Source: Quillaja saponaria
Taxonomy: Eukaryota; Streptophyta; Magnoliopsida; Fabales; Quillajaceae
Assembly (NCBI GenBank): GCA_029379385.1
Contig: CM055607.1
Coordinates: 9,920,001 to 9,984,000 of the forward strand
Direction of reading: 5' to 3'
DNA length: 64,000 nt
The notes under the pieces are model-generated. The model made no database searches. It saw only the letters and a list, made by a program, of their open reading frames with translations, and had not been told where the DNA came from. Within the stretch, counting starts at the first letter, position 1, and each line of letters opens with the position of its first letter. Of this stretch, positions 49,109 to 60,372 are shown piece after piece. The position numbers were made by a program, and so were the translations under genes.

Positions 49109-49540
49109 GTTATTGTAGTTATTGAAAATGTAATAAATTACAAAATTCAAGAATAATCAATTATTAGTATTGAAAATTTAATAAATTACAAATCTCATTA
49201 TAATTAATGAGAAGATAATAATTAATTATTATTATTTTTATTTGATAGACAAAATTACTCCTACACCTACACCTAACCCTAACCCTAACCCTAATCTTAA
49301 CACTAACCCTAACCCCAAACCCTAAACTCTAATCCTAACCCTTATCCTAAACTCAATCCTAATCTAACCCTAACTCTAATCCTAACCCTAGGGATAAATT
49401 TGTCTATCAAATTAAAAAGTGATATGAATTATTATTTTCTCATTAATTATAATAAGATTTGTAATTTATTAGATTTTCAATACTAATAATTAATTCTTAT
49501 TGAAATTCGTAATTTATTATATGTTGAATACTCATAATTA
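49109..49540. repeat. Foldback element: long inverted repeat around telomere-like core
   Basis: Left arm 49109-49256 and right arm 49397-49540 are imperfect reverse complements (about 145 bp each). Shared blocks include TTTGATAGACAAA next to the core, CATTATAATTAATGAGAA-like sequence, and ATTAGTATTGAAAAT followed by TAATAAATTACAAA. Within each arm the block AATAAATTACxAA occurs twice about 65 bp apart, so an arm is itself a tandem pair. The left arm begins 25 bp after the defensin-like stop codon and may form part of its 3' UTR. Confidence 0.85.
49258..49392. repeat. Interstitial telomere-like array (CCCTAA-rich)
   Basis: About 135 bp of degenerate CCTAAC repeats, with four exact tandem CCCTAA hexamers near 49276-49300 and variants such as CCTAATC and CCAAACCCTAAA. 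The main unit is the hexamer (TTAGGG on the other strand), not the heptamer TTTAGGG standard for most plant telomeres. It fills the loop between the two arms of the foldback element. Confidence 0.88.
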
Positions 49541-50736
49541 ATCCTTAACCAGTGTCCCAGTAATTTGTTATTTTTATTTTTATAAAACAAGTATTTTAAA
49601 ATGTTTTCATAGTTGCAATTACTTAATTTTAAGAATGCAGCTGCCTGGTGACAAATCCTACCATTTACACATTGATATTGTAAGGGAAAAGTGTAAGCAA
49701 ATGACTTTAAAAACATCAAAATGAAGAGGTATCGATTGGTTTAAAAACAATTTAACTGCATGAGTAAATAATCTGAGACTTTTTCAACATTAAGCCTGCC
49801 CTAATTCTCTCTTTTTTCTCTCCAAGCTCTCTCACGAAACCCGTGTTAAGGTCTGCCACCACGCCTCTTTTTGGCAACAGCCCCCTCAATCTTGTCCTTT
49901 TCTTCTTAATTTTTTTTTTTTTTTAAATAAATTGATCTTTGTTATAGAAAATTCTGATCCTTATTTAGTGTCTTTTCTGTTCGATTTACCTTTCTTTGTT
50001 ATAGAAATTCTGATTTAATGTTTTATTTAAACAATTATTTTGGATTATTACTCCACTACATATTTTCAAATGTAAATAAACTTTCTTCAACTGTAAATAA
50101 ACTTTGTCCGGATTCCAAATTAGTGAGAAAATAGTTCATATTGTAAGTACTAATGAAAATTTGTATTTTCTCTAAAAAAAACAAACTACTCGAGTAAATG
50201 ATCTAAGGAGAATATATCATGTTTGTTGCTGAAACATTCTCTTAGCTAAAAATGTTTTCTTAAAAAATAATAATAATAATAATAAAAAAGAGAAAGAAAA
50301 ACTGATGGGTCTAACGTGGGGGCCCACATACTTTTCGTTTCTGGGCTCGTAGTGTACTTAGGCCTACACCCTTAGAAAAAGTGTGCCCACATACAAACAC
50401 ACAACTATATAGTCATTTCCATTGAGGGCTGTCAGAAAATCACTACCATCAATAATCTTCATCAAAATGAAATGGAGCTAATTCGATTCATACTTCTTGG
50501 TGTTCCTCACGTTGTCAACACTAAAAAATCTATGGCAGGATTCCTTTCCCACAACAAAGGATCAGAACTAGGCCGAGCCATCCCAAAGTGATTGGAATAC
50601 TCCACCTTTCCTTTGCATTCCAAAATAGAAAGCTCATCACAACAATGACAGCATCCTTACATATATATCATTCAGGATGAGCATCTAGTGTTGGACCTGT
50701 TGAATAAATTTACTGATTCAGTGTGATAATCATAAA
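49541..50736. other. Intergenic region
   Basis: AT-rich spacer with an AAT microsatellite near 50265-50285. The last part is 3' flank of the FEY-type gene. No gene was seen. Confidence 0.5.
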
Positions 50737-53700
50737 TTAACTACCCTCTTGAGCCCCGTATCGGCATGAAACTTCATCCCCTTCTATAAGCCTCTCCATG
50801 GCATCTAAAGGAATGCCAATCATCTCTAATGTCTTCTCCCATACTTGATAAGAAGTTTGAACATTGTGGGCTTCTTCTGATGGATTTGTCGGACGACAAT
50901 CATAAGAAATAAAAGCACAAACAGGCCAATCGTCTGATTTCAACAACTCACAATACTCTGGAACTTGAGGATCAGTGGCAGCAAAAAGAGAACTCCTAGA
51001 ACCTGCATTTTGCAATGTAATTATATCAAACATTTGATTTTGATTTCCAGTTACATCCCAAAGTTGAATTTCATACAATACATCCCTACTATTATTAATC
51101 TTGTTTAGGGTTCTTAATTATATTTACAGGCTTGTAGAAGGATCCTAAATTGTACCTTCCCTAGAATGTAAAAATAACTACTAATGGCAATTATAATTAA
51201 GATGATATAAGAAATAAGAAAAACACTTATCAGTTATCGCCCATTGTCCAAGAAAATACTGTAGTAAAAGAATTGTAGATTAATTATTTATAATATCTTG
51301 ATTTAAGTTTTGATAACATTTTTCTAGAGTTGCCTAAACTAGGATCCGTAAGAAATAAATCTTGATAACTGTAATCCTTAAAGTTATTACAATTTCAATC
51401 AAAACACAAGGAAAAAAATAAAAAAGAAGGTAAATCAACTATCTTAATTTTTTTATTTTTTATTTTTCCTTTTCCCGCCCTTTGGAGTAAAGCACAAAGT
51501 TACCCATATTTTTCCATTTTACAGGAAGAAAATATATAATAGATTATTAAACTTGTCCGCTTGAATAAGCCAAGCGGTGCCTAAGGTCCGTTGGAAGTAC
51601 CTCAAAATGACTGGCTCGTGAAATTGTTATAGACTTCTAATATAAAAGCATTTTCAGAAACTAACCTTCCTGAGCATTGAAGATGAAATAAGGTATCAAT
51701 TTATAACCAGTCTGAACAATTTTAGGGAGATCTCTTGCCTGCAATTGAATAAAGTTAACAAAACAAGAGAAATTAACAGAGATAACTTACTGAAGTAATG
51801 TGGGTTAACTCAATCAAATTACACATCAACTCATTATCGCCTTGTATAATTTAAATCAAATGGAAATGGATTGTAAAAAGCAGCTTCCTTTCCTCATTTC
51901 TCTGGGGTTATTGTCAAAATCAAACATCATGATTGAATTCTTAAACTGCATAAGGACCCATGTTGGTCCCAAACTATCTGGGGCCAACTCTTGTTAAGCA
52001 CCTCTTCCTATTACTATGTTACTTACTTGACAAGCCTCGCGTAAAGGTAACTGTAATTAATTTCTACTTGTGAGACAAAATATTGATCACCTTGAAACTA
52101 CAAAAATTACAGTACTTGGTGCACAAAGGGGTTTTGAGTTAGACTCAAGTCTTCAGTCATTATAGATTTTCACAACAAGGGATGACTCCATATACTGTCA
52201 AATTTGAAGGGGCATACATTATTACCAACAAAGTTACTTATTTTCAAGGATTTTTCTTTACTTCGTGGAAACTAGGGGATACTTTCATCTATTTTGCACA
52301 ACTTTTTTATTAGATGCCTCTGTACTTGTTGACCGAAGGAAGAAAAAAAGAAAAGGATGTCTGGTACTTCTTAAAGATAGTCATATTCGTCATTAATTGC
52401 AATAGATTTATTGAAACCAAATGATACACACAAGACCAAAGAGAAAGATCTGTTCAAGTATATTCTCTAAAACAAAAGAGGTTCAAACATGAGACTTACA
52501 ACATTTGTTTGAACAATTCCAGGTGATACACATGTTACGCTAATGCCAGCTTCAGCAGGCAGGCGCTTGTGGAGAACACTACTGAACATAATCTGCAACA
52601 GAAAGGCCAGCTCACTCATACTTCAATTGCAACTTCAAGAGTACAAATGGAAATCCACTTTTACACTGATTTTTCATTCTCGACTAGCAGACAATCAACT
52701 CCAGGAGCTAACAATAATTAATGATCAGAATATATATTGTAAAGGGGAGGAAAGAAATATAAAAAGGTTATCCTAGCACCTGTATCAGTAAGACAGTAAC
52801 CCACTCTTTCTCCAAAAACTAATCAAGAAAGAAGATCCACATAATGCCAAATAACAACAATTTCGCAAAGGTATATTTCTGAAAACACTCATATGCACAG
52901 ATGTTTCTACATACTCTGTACTTACTCATATGCATTGACTATAAAGCAGGTTAAGCAATTCAATTTAAGGATCAATTTCATGATAACTCAAACCATTAAG
53001 ACTGTTCACTCTTGGGGCACCAATCCAGCAAAACCAATGCACAATAATCATAGGACACAATTGCAGGCATAATTCTGGCAAAACTTGAATGGATGCTATA
53101 AAATAAAATAGAATGAGGAAAAGGATTGTGGGCCTGATTGGTTTATCAAAGCCTACACCTATAACCTTATTTATAGTAAACAATAAAACAAAGGCTTCCA
53201 CATCTTAGCAATATAGAACTTAACAATACATTACTATTATTCCTAGCAGCGCCCCTTAAGATGGAGTATATAATGCTCAATTTTGTACAAATAAAACCCT
53301 ATTATCAATCTCAACACTCCCTACAATTACAACAACCTAAGAACAATAGGTCAAGATCAACTTCAATATGTTTGATGAACGTATTGGTGAAAAGTACCCA
53401 TGAACAGTATTGTGATGAACAGTACATATGAGAAGGATTTTCCAAAAAAATATAAAGAATACTGCTGGAAAGTTATTGTTTGAGCCGTCAAGGAGGCTCG
53501 AGAGCCGTCCTTAGACAAAATAGATGACTTGGGTTATAGAAAAGTGAGAATAGCTAGGCTTAATCCTACAAAAGAAGCTTGAGAGCCATCCTTTAGACGA
53601 AATAAATGAGTAGGGTTATAGAAAAGTGAGAATAACTAGGCTTGAAAAGATGAAATAACTAGGCTTTAAAAGATGATTGGCTATAGGTTTGTGAGGCTCT

Positions 53701-54354
53701 TGGGCAGGAGTGTTGGAGCAGTAGAAGGGCCTAGAACCCAACTCTATTACCGTGTTAAATAAAATAGAATGAGGAAAAGGATTGCGGGTTTGATTGTTTA
53801 TCAAAGCCTTTATCAAAGCCTACACCTATAACCTTATTTACAATAAACAATAAAACATAGACTTCCACATCTAAGCAACATGGGACTTAACAATACATTA
53901 CTATTATATTCCTAGCAGACACATGTTTAAAAAAAAAGAAGATAACCATAAGTATATTAGTTATGCTTTTACTGCAAAAACTTACTATTGCTATAACATA
54001 TCGTTTGAAATGCTACTTGAAAGTGCCTGCTTTGATAATGATCACAATGTAAAAGAACATGATAGTTGTTTGCACGCAACAAATAAGTGAAGGAACAATG
54101 AAGGATAATTCCTGACAACTGCTAGTATTCACTTTTCTTTGCAGAATCAAACATTAAGAACGACTAGGATTAAAACAGAATGATTAATCTTGTGATTAGC
54201 CAAAACATAAAATAGTGAGAGAAAAGTTTATAAGGAATAGAAATGCAGAGGAGCACAACCTTATAAAAAGCGGGAAATTGATGAGTTGGATAAGATTGAG
54301 AAAACCAGCAAAGGATGTCCTTACAACATGCATCAATGGAGCTCAACAAACATA

Positions 54355-54385
<31 letters not shown>

Positions 54386-55043
54386 GCTAAAAGACACAGT
54401 AAAACATATTGAAAGAAACTGCCATGTGGCTGGCATGTTCTGTTTCAGTCCAATATGAGGGGAGGGGAGCAGAAAGAAAATACAGACATATGTTAACCTT
54501 TGTTTTTCACCATGCACAGAGTAATAATAAAAAATAGGCAAATGCAGAAACAAACATAATATGCAAGGGAGTGCTCCTGGCCATCAAATGGTTAAAGAAG
54601 TGCACCTGTGCTAGCTTGCTGCTTGAATACCCCACTAAGCTGGTATATTTCCTCTTCCCAGATACGACATTCATGTCTCCAGGATCAACAAAGCCAACAT
54701 GATGCATCTACATAAAGACAATTTGAAAAACGCCCTTGAGTTTCATTAGTTTAAGACATAAGTCAGCTACTTTTCTAATTGCTAAAATATAATTGTTGGA
54801 ATCTCCCTGGGAAGAGTTACTCCATATCATGCTTACCAGATTCACTATACCCCCCCATCCGAACTGCATCCTGTGTTCACCGTCCAGATTCTCTGGACTT
54901 AACAACTCAGATTTGATTCAGAAATAGCTCCCAGATGTACAACCAGAAGCAAGGGGATAGTGAAGGGAAAAAAAAAACAACATACATACCTAGCTGTAAA
55001 TGAAGATGATCCAATCTCCCTTACCTTCTAACCACTTAGAACC

Positions 55044-55076
<33 letters not shown>

Positions 55077-57812
55077 GTTGTGGACTGGAATTGAAAAGAA
55101 AGGTCACAGACTTACAGCCCCTCTTCTTATCCCCTCTACTTTTAAGAAACATAAAACCTGTCCTTTATAACAAAACTTATTAAGTAAATATTTTCTAACT
55201 AACATATGATTTAATAAGTGTCCCGAGTAAAGTAATTGGTGTATCACATCCCTGTACCCATGCCATGACCAGTAACATACTGTGTTCTTGGTAACTATGA
55301 GACAGGTTTCATAAGTAACCCATAAGTCGAAGAGATTTCTTAATACTAACACAATAATCTAATAGAAAAACATGAGGATCAGAACCAGCGTATGAATCCA
55401 TCCTATGAACATGCATTAATGTTAAAAAAGAATAGAACTTACAACGGAGTTCACGTTAACAATTCGGCTAGGAGAGCCTTTAAGAAGGGATGGCAAAAGC
55501 AATATTGAAAGCAAAGCTGGAGCAAGATGATTCACTTGCATATGTTCTTCATACCCATCTTTTGAAAACTTTTGAGGCTCTGCAGAAGACCAAATAGAAC
55601 CCTGTTAATTATGCATATGGTTTAATGAAAGTGAGACTACATATAGCTATCGTAATCAACCATTATAACCTGTGACTAGCAAATCAAAACAATGGAGAAG
55701 ATGAAGTGGGTTTCACCATGTAATTTAGAGGAAAAACATTCCAAACTGTTAGCAACACCAACCAGACTTACTATATAAAAGTGACCACTCAGTGTAACTG
55801 AAAGCATAACATGAGGAACAGGCATTTAAATCCAATTAGGTATTTCAAGTACATATTCCTTTCCTTCTTCTTTGATGGAGAAGCAATGAAGTGCAGTTGT
55901 AAAGAAGGAAAAGCCAAATATCAAATGCAAGAAGAGAAAACCAGAAATCCCTAATGGAAGGGAACAAATGCAACAAGATCATTGTCAATCTAAAATTTGA
56001 GTAATAATATATCTTTTCTTTTTTTCACAGGTAACTAACAATATCATATAAGGGAGCAATCATACAGAAAGACATGCAAACTGATTGAAAAGGAAACTGC
56101 TCAAGTAATTTCAGAAAAGAACCTCTTTACTTACCACAGCATTCTAACTTCTAACTACCTTAGTTGTTAGTTAATAGGGATTCATCAGCCTATCATCAAC
56201 GTGAGCATTCACTACAATATTGCAACATCTGAGTTTTGATTGACCGCAACACTCTTTAAATTTATTTAATATTAAAATTACCTCTAACCACATATACTAC
56301 AGGAAGCCTAAAGTTTCTTGATACAGGTACTTCAACATTGAAAACCTTGGAAAAAGTAAAAATTTCACTGTCTGATACACAAAGTTTACAATAGCTCATT
56401 GAATCGATTAGAAATTAGAATTAAAACTAAGCACTAGCTCATTATTGGAAAGATAATCAATGTCAGAATGTAAAACACTCAGCACCATAAATAATTAAAT
56501 TTGAACTACCAACCTCCAATGGAAAAAATCCCTGCATTATTGATAAGAACGTGCAAAGGTCCTAAACGTGCATTCCATGTATTGGCAAACCTCACCACAG
56601 AATCCAATGAAAGAAGATCAAGCTCCATTACCTGGAAAAACCACAATATAAAGTCAGTCATCAAGCTCCATCACCTAGAAGATCAAGCTTTAGTAGCACT
56701 ATTACAAAAGAAAATAGTGAGCAGTAGTCATTATCATCAGTTGTATATGTTCCACCGAAACAGATATGGTGCTTGATATGATTGACAAGTGAACCAATAA
56801 TTCAAGAACAAGGTGAGTTTCAAAGGTCATAAACTTCCAATTGTTTGATTTACTCAAAGTAATGATAGTAAAGGAATCTATGAATGTTGACATGTAAATA
56901 TCATTAAGGCTACACAGGATATTGCTTGGTGCAAAATTGAGTTTCTCAAGCAGTAATACTTACCTCAATATTGAGAGGAAGCCCCATTCCAGACCATTCG
57001 TTCTGCCACTTCTGGATCAACTCATGAGCCACCTTAGGGTTCCTCACTGCCATGATAACATGTGCCCCTGATTCTGCCAATTGCCTGCTTGATGGAAGCA
57101 TAACATTAAAAACCCAATTAATGAATCTTTCTTTAAAAAAAAATTAAAAAAAAGAGAGAGAAAGAAAAAGAAAAAGAAAAAGAAATTCAAAATACTGATA
57201 TCAGAAATTAGAAACTTGTCATGTCGCCTTTATATCTTATACTACCCATTACCTGATGAAAGGAGAGAGACTCTCCCTTCTACAGGATTAAGACAACTAT
57301 TCAATTTAATAAGGCTGGATTAGGGTATTAAGCTTCTTCAAAAAAATGATTTAAACAAGCATGAAATCCACGAAACTGGCATTTCTTTCCCTGGTAACAT
57401 AGAGAAATGGACAAGGAAAAAAAAATCCAAAATGTGCAGTGAAAAATCGGCATTAATGTAAGAAATCCGTTGACAATATTTTAATTAACCAACTAAGATA
57501 AACAAGAAATGCACAAGTTCAAAAAGAAATACTCTGTTGCACTGTGCTAATTTTAGTCTACTTTCCAAGGAACCAAACAACAAAATTTACATAAAACCCA
57601 AACCTGGCAATTTCACGGCCGATACCACTGGTTGATCCAGTAACAATGCAAGTAAGGTCATTGACGGGAGGCAAAGGCATGGGATTCTGCAAGTGACTAG
57701 CCATTATTCTCTGAAATAGCATTTCGTATATCAAATAGAACCACCCTCTCAGCCATTCTATCCAACCCAATGCCTGCTTCTTCTTCTTTGCTTCGTCCGA
57801 CGCCGTCGCCAT
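50737..57812 (-). CDS. FEY: FEY-type short-chain dehydrogenase/reductase
   Basis: Eight minus-strand exons, 57604-57812, 56964-57084, 56514-56631, 55443-55579, 54606-54707, 52500-52592, 51666-51738 and 50737-51002, all join in phase to 372 residues. ATG at 57812 is chosen (MATASDEAKKKKQALGW). A Trp/aromatic-rich N-terminal segment (WIEWLRGWFYLIYEMLFQRI) may associate with membrane. The Rossmann motif TGSTSGIG, LINNAG, NVNSV and catalytic YSSSK are present, followed by the C-terminal part (ATDPQVPEY, DDWPVCAFISYDCRP, CRYGAQE). The order and wording match Arabidopsis FEY (FOREVER YOUNG), an oxidoreductase with a role in leaf positioning and meristem development; its substrate is unknown. No lesion is seen. 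Intron 5 (2.0 kb) holds a TRIM-like element, and intron 4 holds a 29-G run. Confidence 0.93.
53094..53917 (-). mobile_element. TRIM-like LTR retroelement in FEY intron 5
   Basis: Two direct repeats of about 155-165 bp (53094-53248 and 53753-53917) share AAATAAAATAGAATGAGGAA at one end and CCTAGCA at the other and enclose about 500 bp. In minus orientation the LTRs run TGCTAGGAATA to TTTAACA. Next to the inner edge, 53737-53752 resembles a decayed complement of the initiator-Met tRNA primer site, and AAGGGGCG at 53249-53260 (minus strand) fits a polypurine tract. The inside carries two copies of an approximately 85-bp unit (GAGAGCC(G/A)TCCTT, GGGTTATAGAAAAGTGAGAATA). There is no coding capacity, as expected for a terminal-repeat retrotransposon in miniature. 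No matching target duplication could be fixed, so it is old. Confidence 0.7.
54355..54380. repeat. (AT)n microsatellite
   Basis: About 26 bp of AT dinucleotides in intron 5 of the FEY-type gene. Confidence 0.95.
55046..55074. repeat. 29-nt G homopolymer
   Basis: Uninterrupted run of 29 G in intron 4 of the FEY-type gene (C run on the transcribed strand's RNA). Flanked by ACCTT and TTGTTG. Confidence 0.95.
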
Positions 57813-58719
57813 CTGAGACACCTCTCTCTCTGTCAGAATGTGTAGTATCGAAGATCTGTCTTTCTTTACTTGGAGGAAGTATAAGGAAATGTGTTTACTT
57901 TTGCACTCTACAGCTGCACTCGTAAGTTCAACGCCAACTTGGCTGGGTGCGGAGTGAACTCTAGCGGTTATGACGAGTTTTCATTATTTAAATTTCCCCT
58001 TTGAAAATATGTTGGAAAAAAAGAAAAAAGAATTATGTGAAAATGAAAACCAAGTTTCTAGGTAAACAAATTTTATTACAAAAGTCATATGTAGTAAGAA
58101 AAAAAAAAGGTTTATCTATTATTTAGTTCCTCCAGAATTATATCAATTTTTAGTTGGGATATTGAATAATTTTTCAGTCAATTTTATATTTCAAGATTCA
58201 AATTTTTTTAATCAAGTTCTATTTTTTCATTACATATTATTAATTAACAAGATATGTAATTAACAAGATAACAGCACTTGACATAAAAATTAAAATATAT
58301 ATAAGTTATTTTTATATTTTACAAAACTTTTTTTTTGTTATTTTATCATTAAATTATATAAAAATTACTTTATTTTTACATAATATGAGAATGAGATAAT
58401 ATAACTTGATTGAAAAATACTGAATCTTAAATGATGAAATTGACCAAAAATATTTTTGAATGACTAAATTAAAAATTGAGACAATCTTGAGGAACTAAAA
58501 CAGTAGTTAAGCCAAAAAAAAATTATTTACAAGAGGAAAATGCTAGTTAATATTTTACATTATAAAAAGAAATTAGTGATTCATACACTTTTAGTTTTCT
58601 AGATAGATATATATTTAGGTTTAAATCAAATTAGTGGGTTGATTATGTTTTGCATTATTCAGAAGAATATATTCAATCTGAGTTTAGATTCAATCTGAGA
58701 GTAGATTGATTCAACCAGA
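57813..58719. other. FEY upstream region and AT-rich spacer
   Basis: The first about 150 bp are less AT-rich and carry a pyrimidine/CT-rich leader, as expected for promoter and 5' UTR on the minus strand. The rest is AT-rich with no gene. Ends with the TSD CCAGA (58715-58719). Confidence 0.45.
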
Positions 58720-60367
58720 TGTAAGGATTTTGATTATATCGGCACAGCGGAAATTTAAAAAAATTCAGCATAACCAAATTCCTAGGATAATCTCTATTGT
58801 TTATGAATCAATATTTTTCTATTAATCTTATAAATAGAATATTATCTCTTGAAGCGATTAGGACGATCTTAACTTTTGATCCACAAGTTGTACAAGGTGT
58901 ACAACCTCTAAGTGTATCTACACTGAATGATTTGATCAAGAGCTATGTGTTGACTGCCAAAAATCTCCTTGTGTGCTAGCACAAGTGATGAGATTTTCTC
59001 ACGTCTCACAAACACTCAGTTTGCCAATTAATTATCTGCAGAGAATTTTGACTCTCTATAATATCTAAACAAAAATTACGTACGTTACTTATAAGATCTA
59101 ATCCTTATTTAAGTATGATATAATTGAACTCTAAATGATAAGATCAGATCTCATCTGTTAGAGATTTTTAGATAAAATAGAAAAATCTCATCAAAGTTAA
59201 TCTTACTTTAAATTTCAAATATCATTTGTTTGTAATTACATGAAAGCCCAAAACTTCTCTAATCAAATTACATCCATTTATGTGTGACCCCTTAGGCTCA
59301 TATTAAACTGGCAGTATGCCACATTTACTTAATGTATTTTTCAATTAGATCCACATTTAATTAATTTAAATCAAAACTAATTTTGATTTACTCATTAATG
59401 AGAATTAATTATTAAATTAATTCTTGGGTTATCTACAAGTCAAGATTGATGCCTAGTAGCATGTGATGACTACCCAGATAATATAAATATATTTGTGAAC
59501 ATTTCTGTTGTTAGCTACCATGCAATTCAATCTTTTAATCATTCAATGTTCATGATTAAACTTAGAGTATAGATTAATGTCAAACCTTAAATTGTTTAAT
59601 CTGATGTATCTATTTATAAGTCACAACTCATGTGGTGAAACTTAAATTCTCTAATCTAGTTTCATACCACCCTGGCCAGAGACTTTATGAGTTATGTCTT
59701 AATTAGATAACATAGAACATTCTCTCTCTTTACTAAGAGTGATAAATCTCTTATTGTACATTCATATACCTTCATATATAGATAGTCATACCTAACATCT
59801 ATCTCTATATAACCCATGGTGAATTATACTTAGGTAGTATCAAAGCATGATAACCTATGTACAAGATATCTATGATGGCTCAAGTCTGAAGATCATTTGC
59901 ACCACTACAACGAAGAACACTCATTGACAACTATGTAAAAGTCAATAGAAGTATTCTATGATTGAGTCAATTCAGTGAACTTGTTCTCTAACAAGCACCT
60001 ACATGTTTATTATAGTGTCACACAAGTGATCATGAGATCAATCACCCTCAATATTTGAGCTAATCTAACCGAATCATTAATTCTCATTATTAATGATCCT
60101 ATGATTAGGAATATTTAAAAACAAAGCTTAAGAAAATATATCTCATAAACATGATCACATCATAGTTCTTATTTTCATGACTTATATTCTATGGGATTTA
60201 TCATGTTCATACTAAAGAATTAACTAGCAATTAAAGTACATGATAAATAATAATACCATATAATAATAAAACATATTCATTTTATTAATAACTGAATAAG
60301 ACTGTATTTATAAGTAATATACCATAGACAATCTAATATCATTGGCTTGTAAGGCATACTACTAACA
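58720..60367 (-). mobile_element. Ty1/copia-type solo LTR (1648 bp)
   Basis: Begins TGTAAGGATTTTG and ends CATACTACTAACA on the plus strand, flanked by a perfect 5-bp duplication CCAGA (58715-58719 and 60368-60372). On the minus strand it starts TGTTAGTAGTATGCCTTACA, close to the TGTTAGxAGTATGCCCTA start of a common plant copia LTR type, and its other end has CGGCACAGCGGAAATTT, also familiar from such LTRs. No internal coding region or second LTR was found, so this is a solo LTR left by recombination. Confidence 0.88.
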
Positions 60368-60372
60368 CCAGA

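Noticed and set aside
49258..49392. CRISPR-like array or true chromosome end
   Set aside because: The repeats are short, unspaced telomere-like units with unique genomic sequence on both sides, so this is an interstitial array.
57126..57190. Purine-rich GAAAAAGAAAAAG tract as a polypurine tract of a retroelement
   Set aside because: Simple low-complexity sequence in FEY intron 1 with no LTR ends or duplications nearby.
58797..58979. 60-codon plus-strand frame
   Set aside because: Lies inside the copia solo LTR and shows no family resemblance.
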